From the NCBI RefSeq assembly GCF_018917435.1, contig NZ_JAHLOQ010000007.1, positions 19,395-83,394 of the forward strand: a stretch of 64,000 nucleotides of DNA, written 5' to 3'. The translations under genes and the position numbers were made by a program. Within the stretch, counting starts at the first letter, position 1. Every line of letters begins with the position of its first letter. This document shows, piece by piece, positions 1 to 8,872 of this stretch. The notes under the pieces are model-generated. The model was not told the origin of the DNA and ran no database searches. It worked only from the letters and a program-made list of their open reading frames with translations. The DNA comes from Intestinibacter bartlettii. Its GTDB lineage: Bacteria > Bacillota > Clostridia > Peptostreptococcales > Peptostreptococcaceae.

Positions 1-24
1 TTTGGATTTTATATAGAATCCAAA
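1..24. other. Inverted repeat at window edge
   Basis: Arms TTTGGATT and AATCCAAA with an 8-base loop. It may be the end of a terminator for a gene left of the window, although no T-run follows directly. Confidence 0.35.
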
Positions 25-77
25 GATGCATTTTCTAATTCATTTTTTAAAATGATAAATAAAATAAAAATAAATTA

Positions 78-106
78 TTGACTACTGTAAAAAAATAGTA
101 TATACT
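78..106 (+). promoter_or_regulatory. Sigma-A promoter of tRNA-Ser
   Basis: TTGACT (78-83) and TATACT (101-106) are separated by exactly 17 bases. The promoter lies 12 bases upstream of the tRNA. Confidence 0.7.
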
Positions 107-118
107 TGTAGTAGAAAT

Positions 119-210
119 GGAGAAGTACTCAAGTGGCTCAAGAGGATCCCCTGCTAAGGGATTAGGCTGGGTTAACCGGTGCGAGGGTTCGAATCCCTCC
201 TTCTCCGCCA
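119..210 (+). tRNA. tRNA-Ser (anticodon GCU, reads AGC/AGU)
   Basis: The 92-base cloverleaf has a 7-bp acceptor stem (GGAGAAG at 119-125 with CTTCTCC at 200-206), discriminator G207 and an encoded CCA at 208-210. The T-loop motif GGTTCGAATCC is present, as is the long variable arm expected of a class II tRNA. The anticodon GCT is at 153-155. It has its own promoter and is followed by a terminator, so it looks monocistronic. Confidence 0.97.
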
Positions 211-212
211 GT

Positions 213-246
213 AAGCTCTGATGATTTTCATCAGAGCTTTTTTCTT
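213..246 (+). terminator. Rho-independent terminator of tRNA-Ser
   Basis: Arms AAGCTCTGATGA (213-224) and TCATCAGAGCTT (228-239), followed by a T-run. Confidence 0.9.
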
Positions 247-315
247 ATGTAAAAATTTGTGTAAAAAGAATCATTATATAGATATAAATAATAGGAAAAA
301 TAAACCAATAATAAT

Positions 316-344
316 TTGACTATAAAAAAACAATGTGCTAAAAT
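316..344 (+). promoter_or_regulatory. Sigma-A promoter of methyltransferase pair
   Basis: TTGACT (316-321) and TAAAAT (339-344) with a 17-base spacer. The predicted transcript start at about 351 gives a leader of roughly 115 bases that contains a terminator hairpin (374-426). Confidence 0.6.
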
Positions 345-373
345 TTAAATAACGATGAATAATTAATTAACAG

Positions 374-426
374 TGTCATGAAGATACTAGTACTCTCGAA
401 GTGCGCGTATTTTCATGACATTTTTT
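374..426 (+). terminator. Terminator hairpin in the leader of the methyltransferase gene (possible attenuator)
   Basis: A 13-bp stem (374-386 with 408-420, one G-T pair) encloses a 21-base loop and is followed by six Ts (421-426). It lies between a good promoter and the ribosome site of the first methyltransferase, so transcripts must read through it to express the gene. No known riboswitch class was recognised in the short leader. Confidence 0.65.
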
Positions 427-465
427 GTTTTATATAGAAAAAATACTAAAATTGGGGTGGAGAAT

Positions 466-1233
466 ATGAAGATGAAAGAATTTTTAAAGGAAAACGAAAG
501 ATATTGGGCAGACAGAGCGGAAGGATACTGCCAAGTTAATATAGATGAATTAAAAAGTAATAAAAAACTTGAATGGATAGATATTATAAAATCTAATGCA
601 CCAGTTTTTGCTGGTGACAGAAGATTAAAGGTTTTAGATATAGGATGTGGACCAGGATTTTTCTCAATAATATTATCATGTGCAGGATATGATGTAACTG
701 CTGTTGATTATACAGAAGAAATGTTAAATAAAGCAAAACAAAATGCAGGGGATTTAAAAGATAAAATTAAATTTAGAAGAATGGATGCTCACAACTTGGA
801 GTTTGATGAAGGACAATTTGATTTAATAGTAACTAGAAATCTTACTTGGAATTTGAAAGATCCAGAAAAAGCATATAAAAGCTGGTACAAGGTTTTAAGA
901 AAAGGTGGAAAGATGATAAACTTCGATGCTAACTGGTATTTACATCTTTTTGATGAAGAAAAAAGAAGAGAATATGAAAGTGATAGAAAAAACGTAGAAC
1001 TTTCAGGAATGGAAGATCACTACACATGTACAGATATAGATTCAATGGAGGATTTGGCGAGACAAGTTCCACTTAGCAAAATACAAAGACCTTCTTGGGA
1101 TAGAGTAGTTTTAGATAAAATAGGATTTAAAAATATAAAAATAGACCAAAATATTTGGACAAAGACATGGAATGAAGAAGAAAAATTAAATTATGGCTCA
1201 ACACCAATGTTTATGATAATTGGAGAAAAATAG
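466..1233 (+). CDS. Class I SAM-dependent methyltransferase
   Basis: A 255-residue cytoplasmic methyltransferase. SAM-binding motif I (LDIGCGPGFF) is near residue 58, followed by an acidic motif II region (VTAVDYTEEML) and a RMDAHNLEF segment typical of the UbiE/Methyltransf_11 fold. The C-terminal half carries family-specific residues ending in TPMFMIIG. The start is taken at ATG 466 behind GGGGTGG (454-460); an upstream in-frame ATG at 415 lies inside the terminator hairpin and has no ribosome site. The next gene (1320) is a clear paralogue, probably cotranscribed. The substrate cannot be read from the sequence. Confidence 0.9.
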   Translation: MKMKEFLKENERYWADRAEGYCQVNIDELKSNKKLEWIDIIKSNAPVFAGDRRLKVLDIGCGPGFFSIILSCAGYDVTAVDYTEEMLNKAKQNAGDLKDKIKFRRMDAHNLEFDEGQFDLIVTRNLTWNLKDPEKAYKSWYKVLRKGGKMINFDANWYLHLFDEEKRREYESDRKNVELSGMEDHYTCTDIDSMEDLARQVPLSKIQRPSWDRVVLDKIGFKNIKIDQNIWTKTWNEEEKLNYGSTPMFMIIGEK

Positions 1234-1319
1234 ATTACTAACATATAAATTGGTTAACCTAATAAATTAACAATAAATTATTAAAATCAAGAAAAAAGGG
1301 ATATATGGAGGCGATTTGA

Positions 1320-2048
1320 GTGAATTTAGTAGACAGAATAGAAAATTACTGGTCAAAAAGAAGTGATGATTTCTTTGATTTAAGAATAGAAGAATTAAAA
1401 AGTGATAAAAGACAATTATGGCAAGATGAAATAATATCAAACTTACCAGACAAAGAACATTTAAAAATACTAGATGTAGGATGTGGACCAGGATTTTTCT
1501 CTGTTATATTAGCATCTTTAGGGCATGATGTAATAGGAATTGATTTAACTGAATCAATGATACAAAAAGCTGATGAAATTGCAGATATGCTAGATTATAA
1601 TATAGATTTTAGAGTTATGAATGCACAAGAGTTGGATTTTGATGATGAGGAGTTTGATGTGGTTATCTCAAGAAATCTAACATGGACATTGCCAGATATA
1701 GAACAAGCATATAAAGAATGGTATAGAGTTTTGAAAAAAGATGGTGTTCTTTTAAACTTTGATGCTGATTATGGAAAAGTCTGTTTAGAAGAAGAAATGA
1801 AATCACTAGGAGAAGAACATTCTCACAATATGATGGATAAAAGTATGGTAAATGAATGTGATGCTATAAAACAAGAGTTGGAAATAAGCAAAAGACGTAG
1901 ACCTATGTGGGATGAGGAGTTTTTAAAAGAAATAGGGTTTGGAGCATGTAAAACAGATTGTGAAATAAGTGGAAGGGTTTATAAAATAAAAGATGATTTT
2001 TATAATCCAACTCCAATGTTCAAAGTCTGTGCAGTAAAAAGTAGATAG
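1320..2048 (+). CDS. Class I SAM-dependent methyltransferase (paralogue of the upstream gene)
   Basis: 242 residues with the same layout as the gene at 466: an N-terminal YWSKRSDDFF segment, motif I LDVGCGPGFF, IGIDLTESMI, SRNLTWTLPD and a closing NPTPMFKVCAV. The two share long identical blocks, so they arose by tandem duplication. The start is GTG 1320 with GGAGG seven bases upstream. The 86-base gap from the first gene holds no terminator, so the two probably form one transcript that ends at the hairpin at 2056-2099. The substrate is unknown; two paralogues could act in sequence or as a heterodimer, which is speculation. Confidence 0.9.
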   Translation: MNLVDRIENYWSKRSDDFFDLRIEELKSDKRQLWQDEIISNLPDKEHLKILDVGCGPGFFSVILASLGHDVIGIDLTESMIQKADEIADMLDYNIDFRVMNAQELDFDDEEFDVVISRNLTWTLPDIEQAYKEWYRVLKKDGVLLNFDADYGKVCLEEEMKSLGEEHSHNMMDKSMVNECDAIKQELEISKRRRPMWDEEFLKEIGFGACKTDCEISGRVYKIKDDFYNPTPMFKVCAVKSR

Positions 2049-2055
2049 TAAATGT

Positions 2056-2099
2056 AAAGGATATAAGAAGTTTAAATAATACTTTTTATATCCTTTTTT
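2056..2099 (+). terminator. Rho-independent terminator
   Basis: Arms AAAGGATATAA and TTATATCCTTT-like around a short loop, followed by six Ts. It ends the methyltransferase transcript. Confidence 0.8.
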
Positions 2100-2109
2100 A
2101 TAATGCATA

Positions 2110-2152
2110 GGAAATTATAATCAGCTTTAAATTGTGGATAAATATAATTTCC
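2110..2152. repeat. Dispersed 43-bp palindromic element, copy A
   Basis: Terminal arms GGAAATTATA and TATAATTTCC flank 23 bases that include TTGTGGATAAA. It has the same size and arms as the copies at 13328, 17988, 22957 and 28060, and like them starts about 10 bases after a Rho-independent terminator. Flanking TGCAT/ATGCA extends the symmetry. Confidence 0.7.
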
Positions 2153-2274
2153 GTTGATGCATTTCAAAAAAATCTACATTTTTAAAGGTCTTTAGGATAA
2201 AGATTTTTTTAAGTTGTATAAAATCTTTTTTTCTAATAAAATAAAATTGAAAAGAAGGGAGATTAAATATATTT

Positions 2275-3840
2275 ATGAAACATGATCATGCAGCAACAAG
2301 GAGAATGCTCAGCTATGGCGAATTGAAAAAATATCAAATATTAGCTGAATCTTTAATAGTAGGATTAATTGTAGGACTAGTAATAGTTTTGCATAGGGTT
2401 ATTTTATCGAGCGTATTTTCTTTATTCAAAAACTTTTATAGTTTGGGAAGAGAAAATTTCGTATATATACCGGCTATTTTTGCGGTATTAATATTTTTGG
2501 GATATATTGTGGGGAAATCAGTAAAAATAGATCCTATGATAACGGGGAGTGGAATACCTCAAGTCGAGGGGATTTTGCTTAGAAAACTTAAACAAAAATG
2601 GTATAGTGTTTTAGTTTTAAAATTTGTTAGTGGTCTTGTATGTTTAGCGACAGGGCTATCATTAGGTAGAGAGGGCCCATCTGTTCAAATTGGAGCTTGT
2701 GTTGGGGAAGGGTTCGCAGAGAGTACTAAAAAAATGGATAATGAGAAGAAATATTTCATAACATGTGGGGCAAGTGCAGGGCTTGCAGCAGCATTTAATG
2801 CACCGATGGCGGGTGTTATGTTTTCTTTAGAAGAAGCTCACAAAAACTTCTCACCAATAGTTCTTCTTTCGGCAATATCAGCATCACTTGCGGCGGACTT
2901 TGCGTCTAAAAACTTCTTTGGACTAAAACCTTCATTAAACTTTCATCAATTATCAGCGATGCCTCTAAAATATTACTGGGCGTTATTGATTTTGGGGATT
3001 GTAATAGGAATTAGTGGAACAATCTTTAATAAAGGATTATTAGTATCTCAAATATTATACAAAAAAACAAATTTATCAATAGAAATGAAATGTATAATTC
3101 CTTTTATAGTAACTGGAATAGTCGGGCTTACAGTGCCAGCGTTATTAGGTGGTGGCCATGATTTAATAATGAGTTTACAAAATTTAAATATATCAATGGA
3201 ATTATTGATAGCTTATATAGTTATTAAATTTATATTTACGTTTGTATGCTTTGGTTCAGGGGCACCAGGAGGGATATTTTTCCCATTATTAACACTTGGT
3301 TCTTTGGTAGGTGATTTTGTTGGAATAATTATGGTTACTTATTTTAATATTCCACAAGAGTATTTACTAAACTTCATAGTAATTGCGATGGCAGGTCATT
3401 TTGCAGCAATAGTTAAATCACCAATTACAGCGATTATACTAATTTCAGAAATGACAGGTTCACTAAATCACTTGCTTTCTTTAGCAGTTGTATCATTAGT
3501 GGCGCTTTTAGTTTCTGATTTATTAAAAACAAGACCAATTTATGAAGCTTTATTAGACAGAATATTACAAAATAATAATTCTAAGCTAGAAGGAAGCTAC
3601 AATAAAAAGACATTAGTAGAAGTTTCTGTAGAATTAGGAAGCACAATGGATAATCACTATATAAAAGATATAAAATGGCCAGAGGGGTCACTAGTTGTAT
3701 CGATATTAAGAGGTGAAAAAGAGATAATACCACATGGGACGACACTTCTTTTGGCAGGGGATTTGGTCACTGTTATGACTAATGAAAAAACAGCACCTAG
3801 TGTTTTAGAGGATATAGGAAAAAAAGCAAGTTGTTCTTAA
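2275..3840 (+). CDS. ClC-family chloride/proton antiporter with RCK C-terminal domain
   Basis: 521 residues. Residues about 15-425 form the multi-helix ClC membrane domain with the three selectivity signatures GSGIPQ (near 90), GREGPSVQIG (near 130) and GAPGGIFFP (near 328). Both the external gating glutamate (in GREGP) and the internal proton glutamate position (the SLEEAH segment near 184) are present, which in characterised ClCs goes with Cl-/H+ exchange rather than a passive channel. Residues about 445-513 (VELGSTMDNHYIKDI to LLLAGDLVTVMT) look like a TrkA-C/RCK_C ligand-sensing domain. The ribosome site (GGGAG) is rather far, 13 bases, from ATG 2275. Probably a single-gene unit in acid or osmotic homeostasis. 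Confidence 0.93.
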   Translation: MKHDHAATRRMLSYGELKKYQILAESLIVGLIVGLVIVLHRVILSSVFSLFKNFYSLGRENFVYIPAIFAVLIFLGYIVGKSVKIDPMITGSGIPQVEGILLRKLKQKWYSVLVLKFVSGLVCLATGLSLGREGPSVQIGACVGEGFAESTKKMDNEKKYFITCGASAGLAAAFNAPMAGVMFSLEEAHKNFSPIVLLSAISASLAADFASKNFFGLKPSLNFHQLSAMPLKYYWALLILGIVIGISGTIFNKGLLVSQILYKKTNLSIEMKCIIPFIVTGIVGLTVPALLGGGHDLIMSLQNLNISMELLIAYIVIKFIFTFVCFGSGAPGGIFFPLLTLGSLVGDFVGIIMVTYFNIPQEYLLNFIVIAMAGHFAAIVKSPITAIILISEMTGSLNHLLSLAVVSLVALLVSDLLKTRPIYEALLDRILQNNNSKLEGSYNKKTLVEVSVELGSTMDNHYIKDIKWPEGSLVVSILRGEKEIIPHGTTLLLAGDLVTVMTNEKTAPSVLEDIGKKASCS

Positions 3841-3978
3841 ATTATGTAAAAGTTTTAAGAGATATTAATAAAAGTAATCGTATTAATGTATTTTTATATT
3901 AAAATTAGAGAACACTTAAATAAGGATATTTTTGAGCGTATATTTGATATAATATGATAATGTAGATAAGTTAATAAA

Positions 3979-4015
3979 ATCACGGCAATATAATTTATTT
4001 GTCGTGATAATTTTT
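3979..4015 (+). promoter_or_regulatory. Hairpin in the helicase leader
   Basis: ATCACGGCA (3979-3987) pairs with TGTCGTGAT (4000-4008), followed by AATTTTT. It sits directly before the ribosome site (AAGGTGG, 4024-4030). It may be a weak terminator or attenuator. Confidence 0.5.
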
Positions 4016-4035
4016 AATACATTAAGGTGGAAAAT

Positions 4036-6078
4036 ATGATAGATATAGATAAATTAAATAAAAATCAACAGGAAGCAGTCAAGCATGTGGACGGTCCGTG
4101 TATGGTATTGGCTGGTCCTGGGTCTGGAAAGACAAGGGTTATCACTTATAGAATTGTGAATATGGTTATGAACGAAGGTATACCTCCAACTAGAATTCTT
4201 GCAATAAGCTTTACAAAAGCATCTTCAATTGAAATGAAAAATAGGGCTTTGAGTATATGCAACGATTTTAGAATGGAAAAAGTGACTTTCGGTACATTTC
4301 ATGCGGTCTTTTTTAGGATTTTAAGAAAATTTGAGAGAATGAACTTAAATAGTATTTTAGACGAGAAGACTAAGCGTTTTGCATTAAAAGGAATTTTAAA
4401 GAGTTTAAATGTAGAAAATGGAGAAGATGATGAACTTATAGGACAAGTTATAAATGAGATTTCATATGTTAAAAATGAGTTGATGGATAAGGCGGATTTT
4501 CAGTCAGAAGTCCTTACAAAGGATGAATTTATAAATACATATAATATGTATGAAAATTATAAAGATGAAATCAAAAAAATAGACTTTGATGATATGTTAA
4601 TTAGAACTTACTACTTATTAAAAAATAATCCGCAAGTTCTTGAAGTAGTTAGAAGTGTGTATAAGTATATATTAGTCGATGAGTTTCAAGATGTGAACAA
4701 AGTCCAGTTTGAAGTTTTAAAATTAATAGCAGGCGAGGATAAAAATATATTTGTAGTTGGGGATGAGGACCAAAGTATATATGGATTTAGAGGATCTAGA
4801 CCTGACTTTTTACTTAAATTTAAGGATTATTTTAAAGATGCAAAAGAAGTAAGGCTTGATATAAATTATAGATCAAAATCCGAAATAATAGGTACAGCTA
4901 ATAGATTAATAAATAAAAACCAAAACAGATATAATAAAGTGATTAAATGTGCCAGGGAAGAAAAGGGAAGTGTTGAATATTTAATTCCAAAAGACTCAGA
5001 AGATGAAGCAGTACAAATTGCAAAAGATATCTTAGAAAGGGTTAAACAAGATTATGTTGAGTATGACGACTTTGCTGTAATATACAGAACAAATCTTCAA
5101 TCAAGAGCATTGGTAGATGTATTTATGGATATGAGAATTCCGTTTGTAATTAGGGATGCTGTTGTGACAATATACGACCATTGGGCTGCAAAGGATATAT
5201 TATCTTATTTGAGATTATCAATTGACCCAGATTCAAATCAAGACTGGATAAGAATAATAAATAAGCCATTTAGATATATATCTAGAGAAAGTATAAACTC
5301 AGTAAAAGATGAAAAATACTTCTTAAATGCATTAATAACAAAGTGCAACTTGCATCAAAAACAAGTTAAAACTATAACTGACTTAGAGATAGACTTGAGT
5401 TATCTTAAAGCATTATCGCCTAAAAATGCAATTTCATATATAAGAAGTACATTAGATTATGACAAATATATATTAGATTATTGCATGAATAGAAAAATAA
5501 AACCAAATGGTTTAATTGAGATACTTAATGAGGTGGAGAGTTCTTCATCAAATTTTGAAACAATAGAAGAATATTTAAGTCATATTGAAAAGGTAAAAGA
5601 AGAACTACAAGAAAATCAAAAGCACAAGGAAGTAAATGGAGTAATATTTACAACTATGCATAGTGCAAAGGGTTTAGAATTCGATAATGTATATATTATA
5701 GGGGTTAATGAGGGGACTATTCCTCATGAAAAATCATATGACATTGAAGATGAAGAAAAAGCCGATGAGCAGATTGAAGAAGAGAGAAGACTTATGTATG
5801 TTGGTATTACAAGGGCCAAAGATAGATTATGTATAAGTTGTCCTCAAAATAAATATGGCAAAAAAGCATCTAAATCAAGATTTATAGATGAAATAGAAGA
5901 ACCTTTAAATTCTGAATTAAAACAAATTCGTATAGGCGATAAAGTTTTTCATAAAACATTTAAAGAGGGGAAAATAATAGAAAAGAACAACAATATGATA
6001 ACTGTAAAGTTTAAAAATTCTACAAAGACTTTGGATTATAAAATATGCTTAAAAAATAAAATAATTAGAATATTATAG
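4036..6078 (+). CDS. UvrD/PcrA-type superfamily 1 DNA helicase
   Basis: A 680-residue ATP-dependent 3'-5' DNA helicase. Motifs in order: Walker A GPGSGKTRV (near residue 26), Ia SFTKAS, II VDEFQDVN, III GDEDQSIYGFRGS, IV NYRS, V TMHSAKGLEFDNVYIIG, VI EERRLMYVGITRAKDRL. The C-terminal about 50 residues (IRIGDKVFHKTFKEGKI) resemble the Tudor-like tail of PcrA that contacts RNA polymerase. It is shorter than typical PcrA (about 720-740), so it may be a second UvrD-like paralogue. The start is ATG 4036, five bases from AAGGTGG; the in-frame GTG at 4027 lies within that ribosome site. It stands alone between non-coding stretches. Confidence 0.93.
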   Translation: MIDIDKLNKNQQEAVKHVDGPCMVLAGPGSGKTRVITYRIVNMVMNEGIPPTRILAISFTKASSIEMKNRALSICNDFRMEKVTFGTFHAVFFRILRKFERMNLNSILDEKTKRFALKGILKSLNVENGEDDELIGQVINEISYVKNELMDKADFQSEVLTKDEFINTYNMYENYKDEIKKIDFDDMLIRTYYLLKNNPQVLEVVRSVYKYILVDEFQDVNKVQFEVLKLIAGEDKNIFVVGDEDQSIYGFRGSRPDFLLKFKDYFKDAKEVRLDINYRSKSEIIGTANRLINKNQNRYNKVIKCAREEKGSVEYLIPKDSEDEAVQIAKDILERVKQDYVEYDDFAVIYRTNLQSRALVDVFMDMRIPFVIRDAVVTIYDHWAAKDILSYLRLSIDPDSNQDWIRIINKPFRYISRESINSVKDEKYFLNALITKCNLHQKQVKTITDLEIDLSYLKALSPKNAISYIRSTLDYDKYILDYCMNRKIKPNGLIEILNEVESSSSNFETIEEYLSHIEKVKEELQENQKHKEVNGVIFTTMHSAKGLEFDNVYIIGVNEGTIPHEKSYDIEDEEKADEQIEEERRLMYVGITRAKDRLCISCPQNKYGKKASKSRFIDEIEEPLNSELKQIRIGDKVFHKTFKEGKIIEKNNNMITVKFKNSTKTLDYKICLKNKIIRIL

Positions 6079-6138
6079 GGATGTAGCTAATAAAATAAAT
6101 AGAAAATCAAAAAAATATTTCTAAATTTATGAAAATAA

Positions 6139-6168
6139 TTGACAAAAATGGATAATATAACCTATAAT
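6139..6168 (+). promoter_or_regulatory. Sigma-A promoter of the T-box operon
   Basis: Perfect TTGACA (6139-6144) and TATAAT (6163-6168) with an 18-base spacer. Transcription is expected to start near 6175, just before the T-box leader. Confidence 0.8.
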
Positions 6169-6174
6169 TAGATT

Positions 6175-6430
6175 AATTTAATAAGTATAATTCTAAGAAA
6201 AAGAAAGTAGCATAAATATAAGTTAAAGCGAGCTGAGTATGGTGTGAGTCAGTAACGGAGTTTATTGTGAAGAGAGCTTTGGAGAAGACTATCTGAATAG
6301 ATTAGTAGGATAGGAGGTATGCCTGCCTTAAAGGCTTGAGTGGATAGTTAGAATTTTATATCTAATTATCAAAAAGAGTGGTAACGCGGTAATTCGTCTC
6401 TTAGTTTTTTAACTAAGGGACTTTTTTATT
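6175..6430 (+). promoter_or_regulatory. T-box leader (tRNA-sensing), probable Arg specifier
   Basis: The T-box consensus is at 6375-6389 (AGAGTGGTAACGCGG), followed by a terminator with arms at 6396-6406 and 6411-6421 and six Ts. Stem I features are present: an AGUA-type S-turn at the start, AGCGAGC and GGTGTGAG distal motifs, then GTGAA. By analogy with the Bacillus glyQS layout (GAA, one base, codon), the specifier would be AGA (6273-6275), arginine. This leader would let uncharged tRNA allow read-through into the ABC transporter genes at 6454-8727. The T-box call is strong; the specifier is tentative. Confidence 0.9.
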
Positions 6431-6453
6431 ATAAAAAATAAGGGGGAATTATA

Positions 6454-7287
6454 ATGAAATTAAAAAAATTATTAGCTACAGGGTTAGCAGCAATCATGGT
6501 TATGGGCTTAGTTGGATGCAGTAGCTCAAAAGGTTCAGAATCTACAGAATCAACTGACAAATTACAACAAATAAAAGATGCAGGAGTATTAAAAGTAGGT
6601 ACAAGTGCTGAATATTCTCCATATGAATTCCACAAAGTTGTAGATGGGGAAGACAAAATTGTTGGGTTTGATGATTTCGTAGTTCAAGAAATAGCAAAAG
6701 ATATGGGAGTTAAAGTTGAATACGAAGATATGGACTTTGATGGTTTACTAGGTGCTTTACAAGCTGATAAAGTAGACATAGTTTTAGCTGGTATGACTCC
6801 AGATGAAAAAAGAAGAAAAAGTGTTGATTTCTCTGAAATATACTACACTAACAGCAATGTTTGTATAGTTGCAAAAGGTAAAGAAGACACTATAAAAAAA
6901 TCTGAAGATTTAAAAGACTTAAAAGTTGGTGTTCAAAAAGGAACAACTCAAGCAGATTATGTTACTAATACATTAGGAATAACTAATGCAACTCAATTAA
7001 AGAAAATACCAGATTTAATGTTAGAACTTCAAAATGGAAAAATAGACGTTATAGTTACTGGTAAAGCTGTTGCTGAAATAAATGTTCAAAAATACGATAA
7101 TATAGCAATAGGAAATACAACAGTAGGTGATGAAGTTGCTGAAACTGCAGCTGCAGCAATTAAAAAATCAGGTAAAGGCGTTGATAATACTTCATTTATA
7201 AAATCTGTAAACGACACTATAAAAAGATTACAAGATAGTGGAGATATGGATAAATATATGCAAGAAGCTTTAAAATTAGCTGAATAA
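6454..7287 (+). CDS. Amino-acid ABC transporter, substrate-binding lipoprotein
   Basis: 277 residues. It has a lipoprotein signal with lipobox LVGC (Cys22), a Ser-rich linker and a type II periplasmic-binding fold (SBP_bac_3) starting at LKVGTSAEYSPYEF; AGMTPDEKRRKSVDFSEIYY is the family signature for polar amino acids. It is anchored to the outer face of the membrane and delivers ligand to the permease encoded 28 bases downstream. It is first in a three-gene operon behind a T-box. If the specifier is read correctly the ligand is arginine, but the binding residues cannot settle this by eye. Confidence 0.93.
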   Translation: MKLKKLLATGLAAIMVMGLVGCSSSKGSESTESTDKLQQIKDAGVLKVGTSAEYSPYEFHKVVDGEDKIVGFDDFVVQEIAKDMGVKVEYEDMDFDGLLGALQADKVDIVLAGMTPDEKRRKSVDFSEIYYTNSNVCIVAKGKEDTIKKSEDLKDLKVGVQKGTTQADYVTNTLGITNATQLKKIPDLMLELQNGKIDVIVTGKAVAEINVQKYDNIAIGNTTVGDEVAETAAAAIKKSGKGVDNTSFIKSVNDTIKRLQDSGDMDKYMQEALKLAE

Positions 7288-7315
7288 TAGACAATTATAA
7301 GTAGGAGATGTGATT

Positions 7316-7987
7316 ATGGATTTTAGTGTATTAAATGGATACTATGGGGTACTGATGGAAGGTACTAAATACACAATTTTAGTATCTTTAGTATCTTTAG
7401 TAGTAGGATTTGTACTTGGCTTATTGATTTGTCTAATGAAAATGTCAAATTTCAAAGTGCTAAAGCTTTTATCTAGTGCTTATGTACAAATATTAAGAGG
7501 AACACCTTTATTTGTTCAAGTTTTTATTATTTATTTTGGTCTACCACAAATAGGTATAGACTTCCCTGATATAGGACCTATATCATCTAAATTTATCGCA
7601 GGTGCATTTGCATTATCTATAAACTCAAGTGCATACATAGCAGAAATATTTAGATCAGGAATACAATCTGTTGATAAAGGTCAAATGGAAGCTAGTAGAT
7701 CTTTAGGATTAGGTTATACAGATACTATGAGATTTGTTATAGTACCACAAGCTGTAAAAAATGTATTACCAGCATTAGCAAATGAATTTATAACTTTAGT
7801 AAAAGAATCATCAGTTCTTTCTGTTATAGGAACTCAAGAAATAATGTTTAAAGCAGGTATAGTAGTTACAGCAGTATACAGTCCTATGGAACCATATGTA
7901 GCAGCAGCTGTTATATATCTTGTATTAACTACAATATTATCAAAATTAGTTGGTATATTAGAAAAGAAACTAGCTAAATCAAATTAA
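7316..7987 (+). CDS. Amino-acid ABC transporter, permease
   Basis: 223 residues in the HisM/GlnP permease family with about five membrane helices. The cytoplasmic EAA loop, which contacts the ATPase, reads [25 protein letters not shown] 7316 is chosen because AGGAG (7303-7307) is 8 bases upstream; the in-frame GTG at 7310 is only 2 bases from it. Second gene of the T-box operon; it probably works as a homodimer. Confidence 0.93.
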   Translation: MDFSVLNGYYGVLMEGTKYTILVSLVSLVVGFVLGLLICLMKMSNFKVLKLLSSAYVQILRGTPLFVQVFIIYFGLPQIGIDFPDIGPISSKFIAGAFALSINSSAYIAEIFRSGIQSVDKGQMEASRSLGLGYTDTMRFVIVPQAVKNVLPALANEFITLVKESSVLSVIGTQEIMFKAGIVVTAVYSPMEPYVAAAVIYLVLTTILSKLVGILEKKLAKSN

Positions 7988-8004
7988 TAAGGGAAAGTGA
8001 TAAA

Positions 8005-8727
8005 ATGATAAAAATAAAGAATTTGCATAAATCATTTGGGGATTTAGAAGTAATAAAAGGTATTGATTTAGAGATAAAAAAAGGTGAAATTGTAACTATA
8101 GTTGGACCAAGTGGTTCAGGAAAAAGTACAGTACTTAGATGTATGAACTTATTAGAAGTTCCAACTAAAGGACAAATAATATTTGAAGGAACAGATATTA
8201 CTGATAAAAAAGTTAATATTGATGAAGTTAGACAAAGAATAGGTATGGTATTCCAAAACTTTAATCTATTTCCTAACATGACTGTTTTAGACAATATTAC
8301 TTTAGCACCAATGAGATTAAAAAAATTAAGCAAAGAAGAAGCAACTAAAAAAGCAGAAGTACTACTTGACAGAGTAGGGCTATTAGACAAAAAAGATTCT
8401 TATCCATCACAATTATCTGGTGGTCAAAAACAAAGAATCGCAATAGCAAGAGCATTAGCAATGGAACCAGATATGATGTTATTTGATGAGCCAACAAGTG
8501 CACTTGACCCAGAAATGGTAAAAGAAGTTCTTGATGTTATAAAAGAATTAGCTGAAGACGGTATGACAATGGCGATAGTAACGCATGAGATGGGATTTGC
8601 AAAAGAAGTAGCAGACAGACTTTTATTTGTTGATGGTGGAAAAATTATTGAGGATGATAAACCGGAAGTAGTTTTTGAACATCCAAAAAATGAAAGAGCT
8701 AGAGATTTCTTCTCAAAAATATTATAG
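8005..8727 (+). CDS. Amino-acid ABC transporter, ATP-binding protein
   Basis: 240 residues, GlnQ/ArtM type. Walker [10 protein letters not shown] (near residue 34), Q-loop VFQNFNLF, signature LSGGQKQR, Walker [13 protein letters not shown] and switch His in THEMGFA are intact. It energises the transporter formed with the two preceding genes. Ribosome site AAGGGAAAG is upstream of ATG 8005, and a terminator at 8758-8792 closes the operon. Confidence 0.95.
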   Translation: MIKIKNLHKSFGDLEVIKGIDLEIKKGEIVTIVGPSGSGKSTVLRCMNLLEVPTKGQIIFEGTDITDKKVNIDEVRQRIGMVFQNFNLFPNMTVLDNITLAPMRLKKLSKEEATKKAEVLLDRVGLLDKKDSYPSQLSGGQKQRIAIARALAMEPDMMLFDEPTSALDPEMVKEVLDVIKELAEDGMTMAIVTHEMGFAKEVADRLLFVDGGKIIEDDKPEVVFEHPKNERARDFFSKIL

Positions 8728-8757
8728 AAAAAAAGTTGAAAAACTTATATGTATGAT

Positions 8758-8792
8758 AAAAGACCTTAGATGAAAATCTTAAGGTCTTTTTT
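8758..8792 (+). terminator. Rho-independent terminator of the ABC operon
   Basis: AAGACCTTA and TAAGGTCTT arms followed by six Ts. Confidence 0.85.
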
Positions 8793-8872
8793 GTATTTAT
8801 TATATCAATAACAATAAACTATCTTTAAGTTTATTATCATTCTTATTTTATAATTTACATCTTAAAGATATA

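Noticed and set aside
415..465. Upstream start (ATG 415) for the first methyltransferase
   Set aside because: It lies in the 3' arm of a terminator hairpin, lacks a ribosome site, and homology starts at MKMKEF (466).
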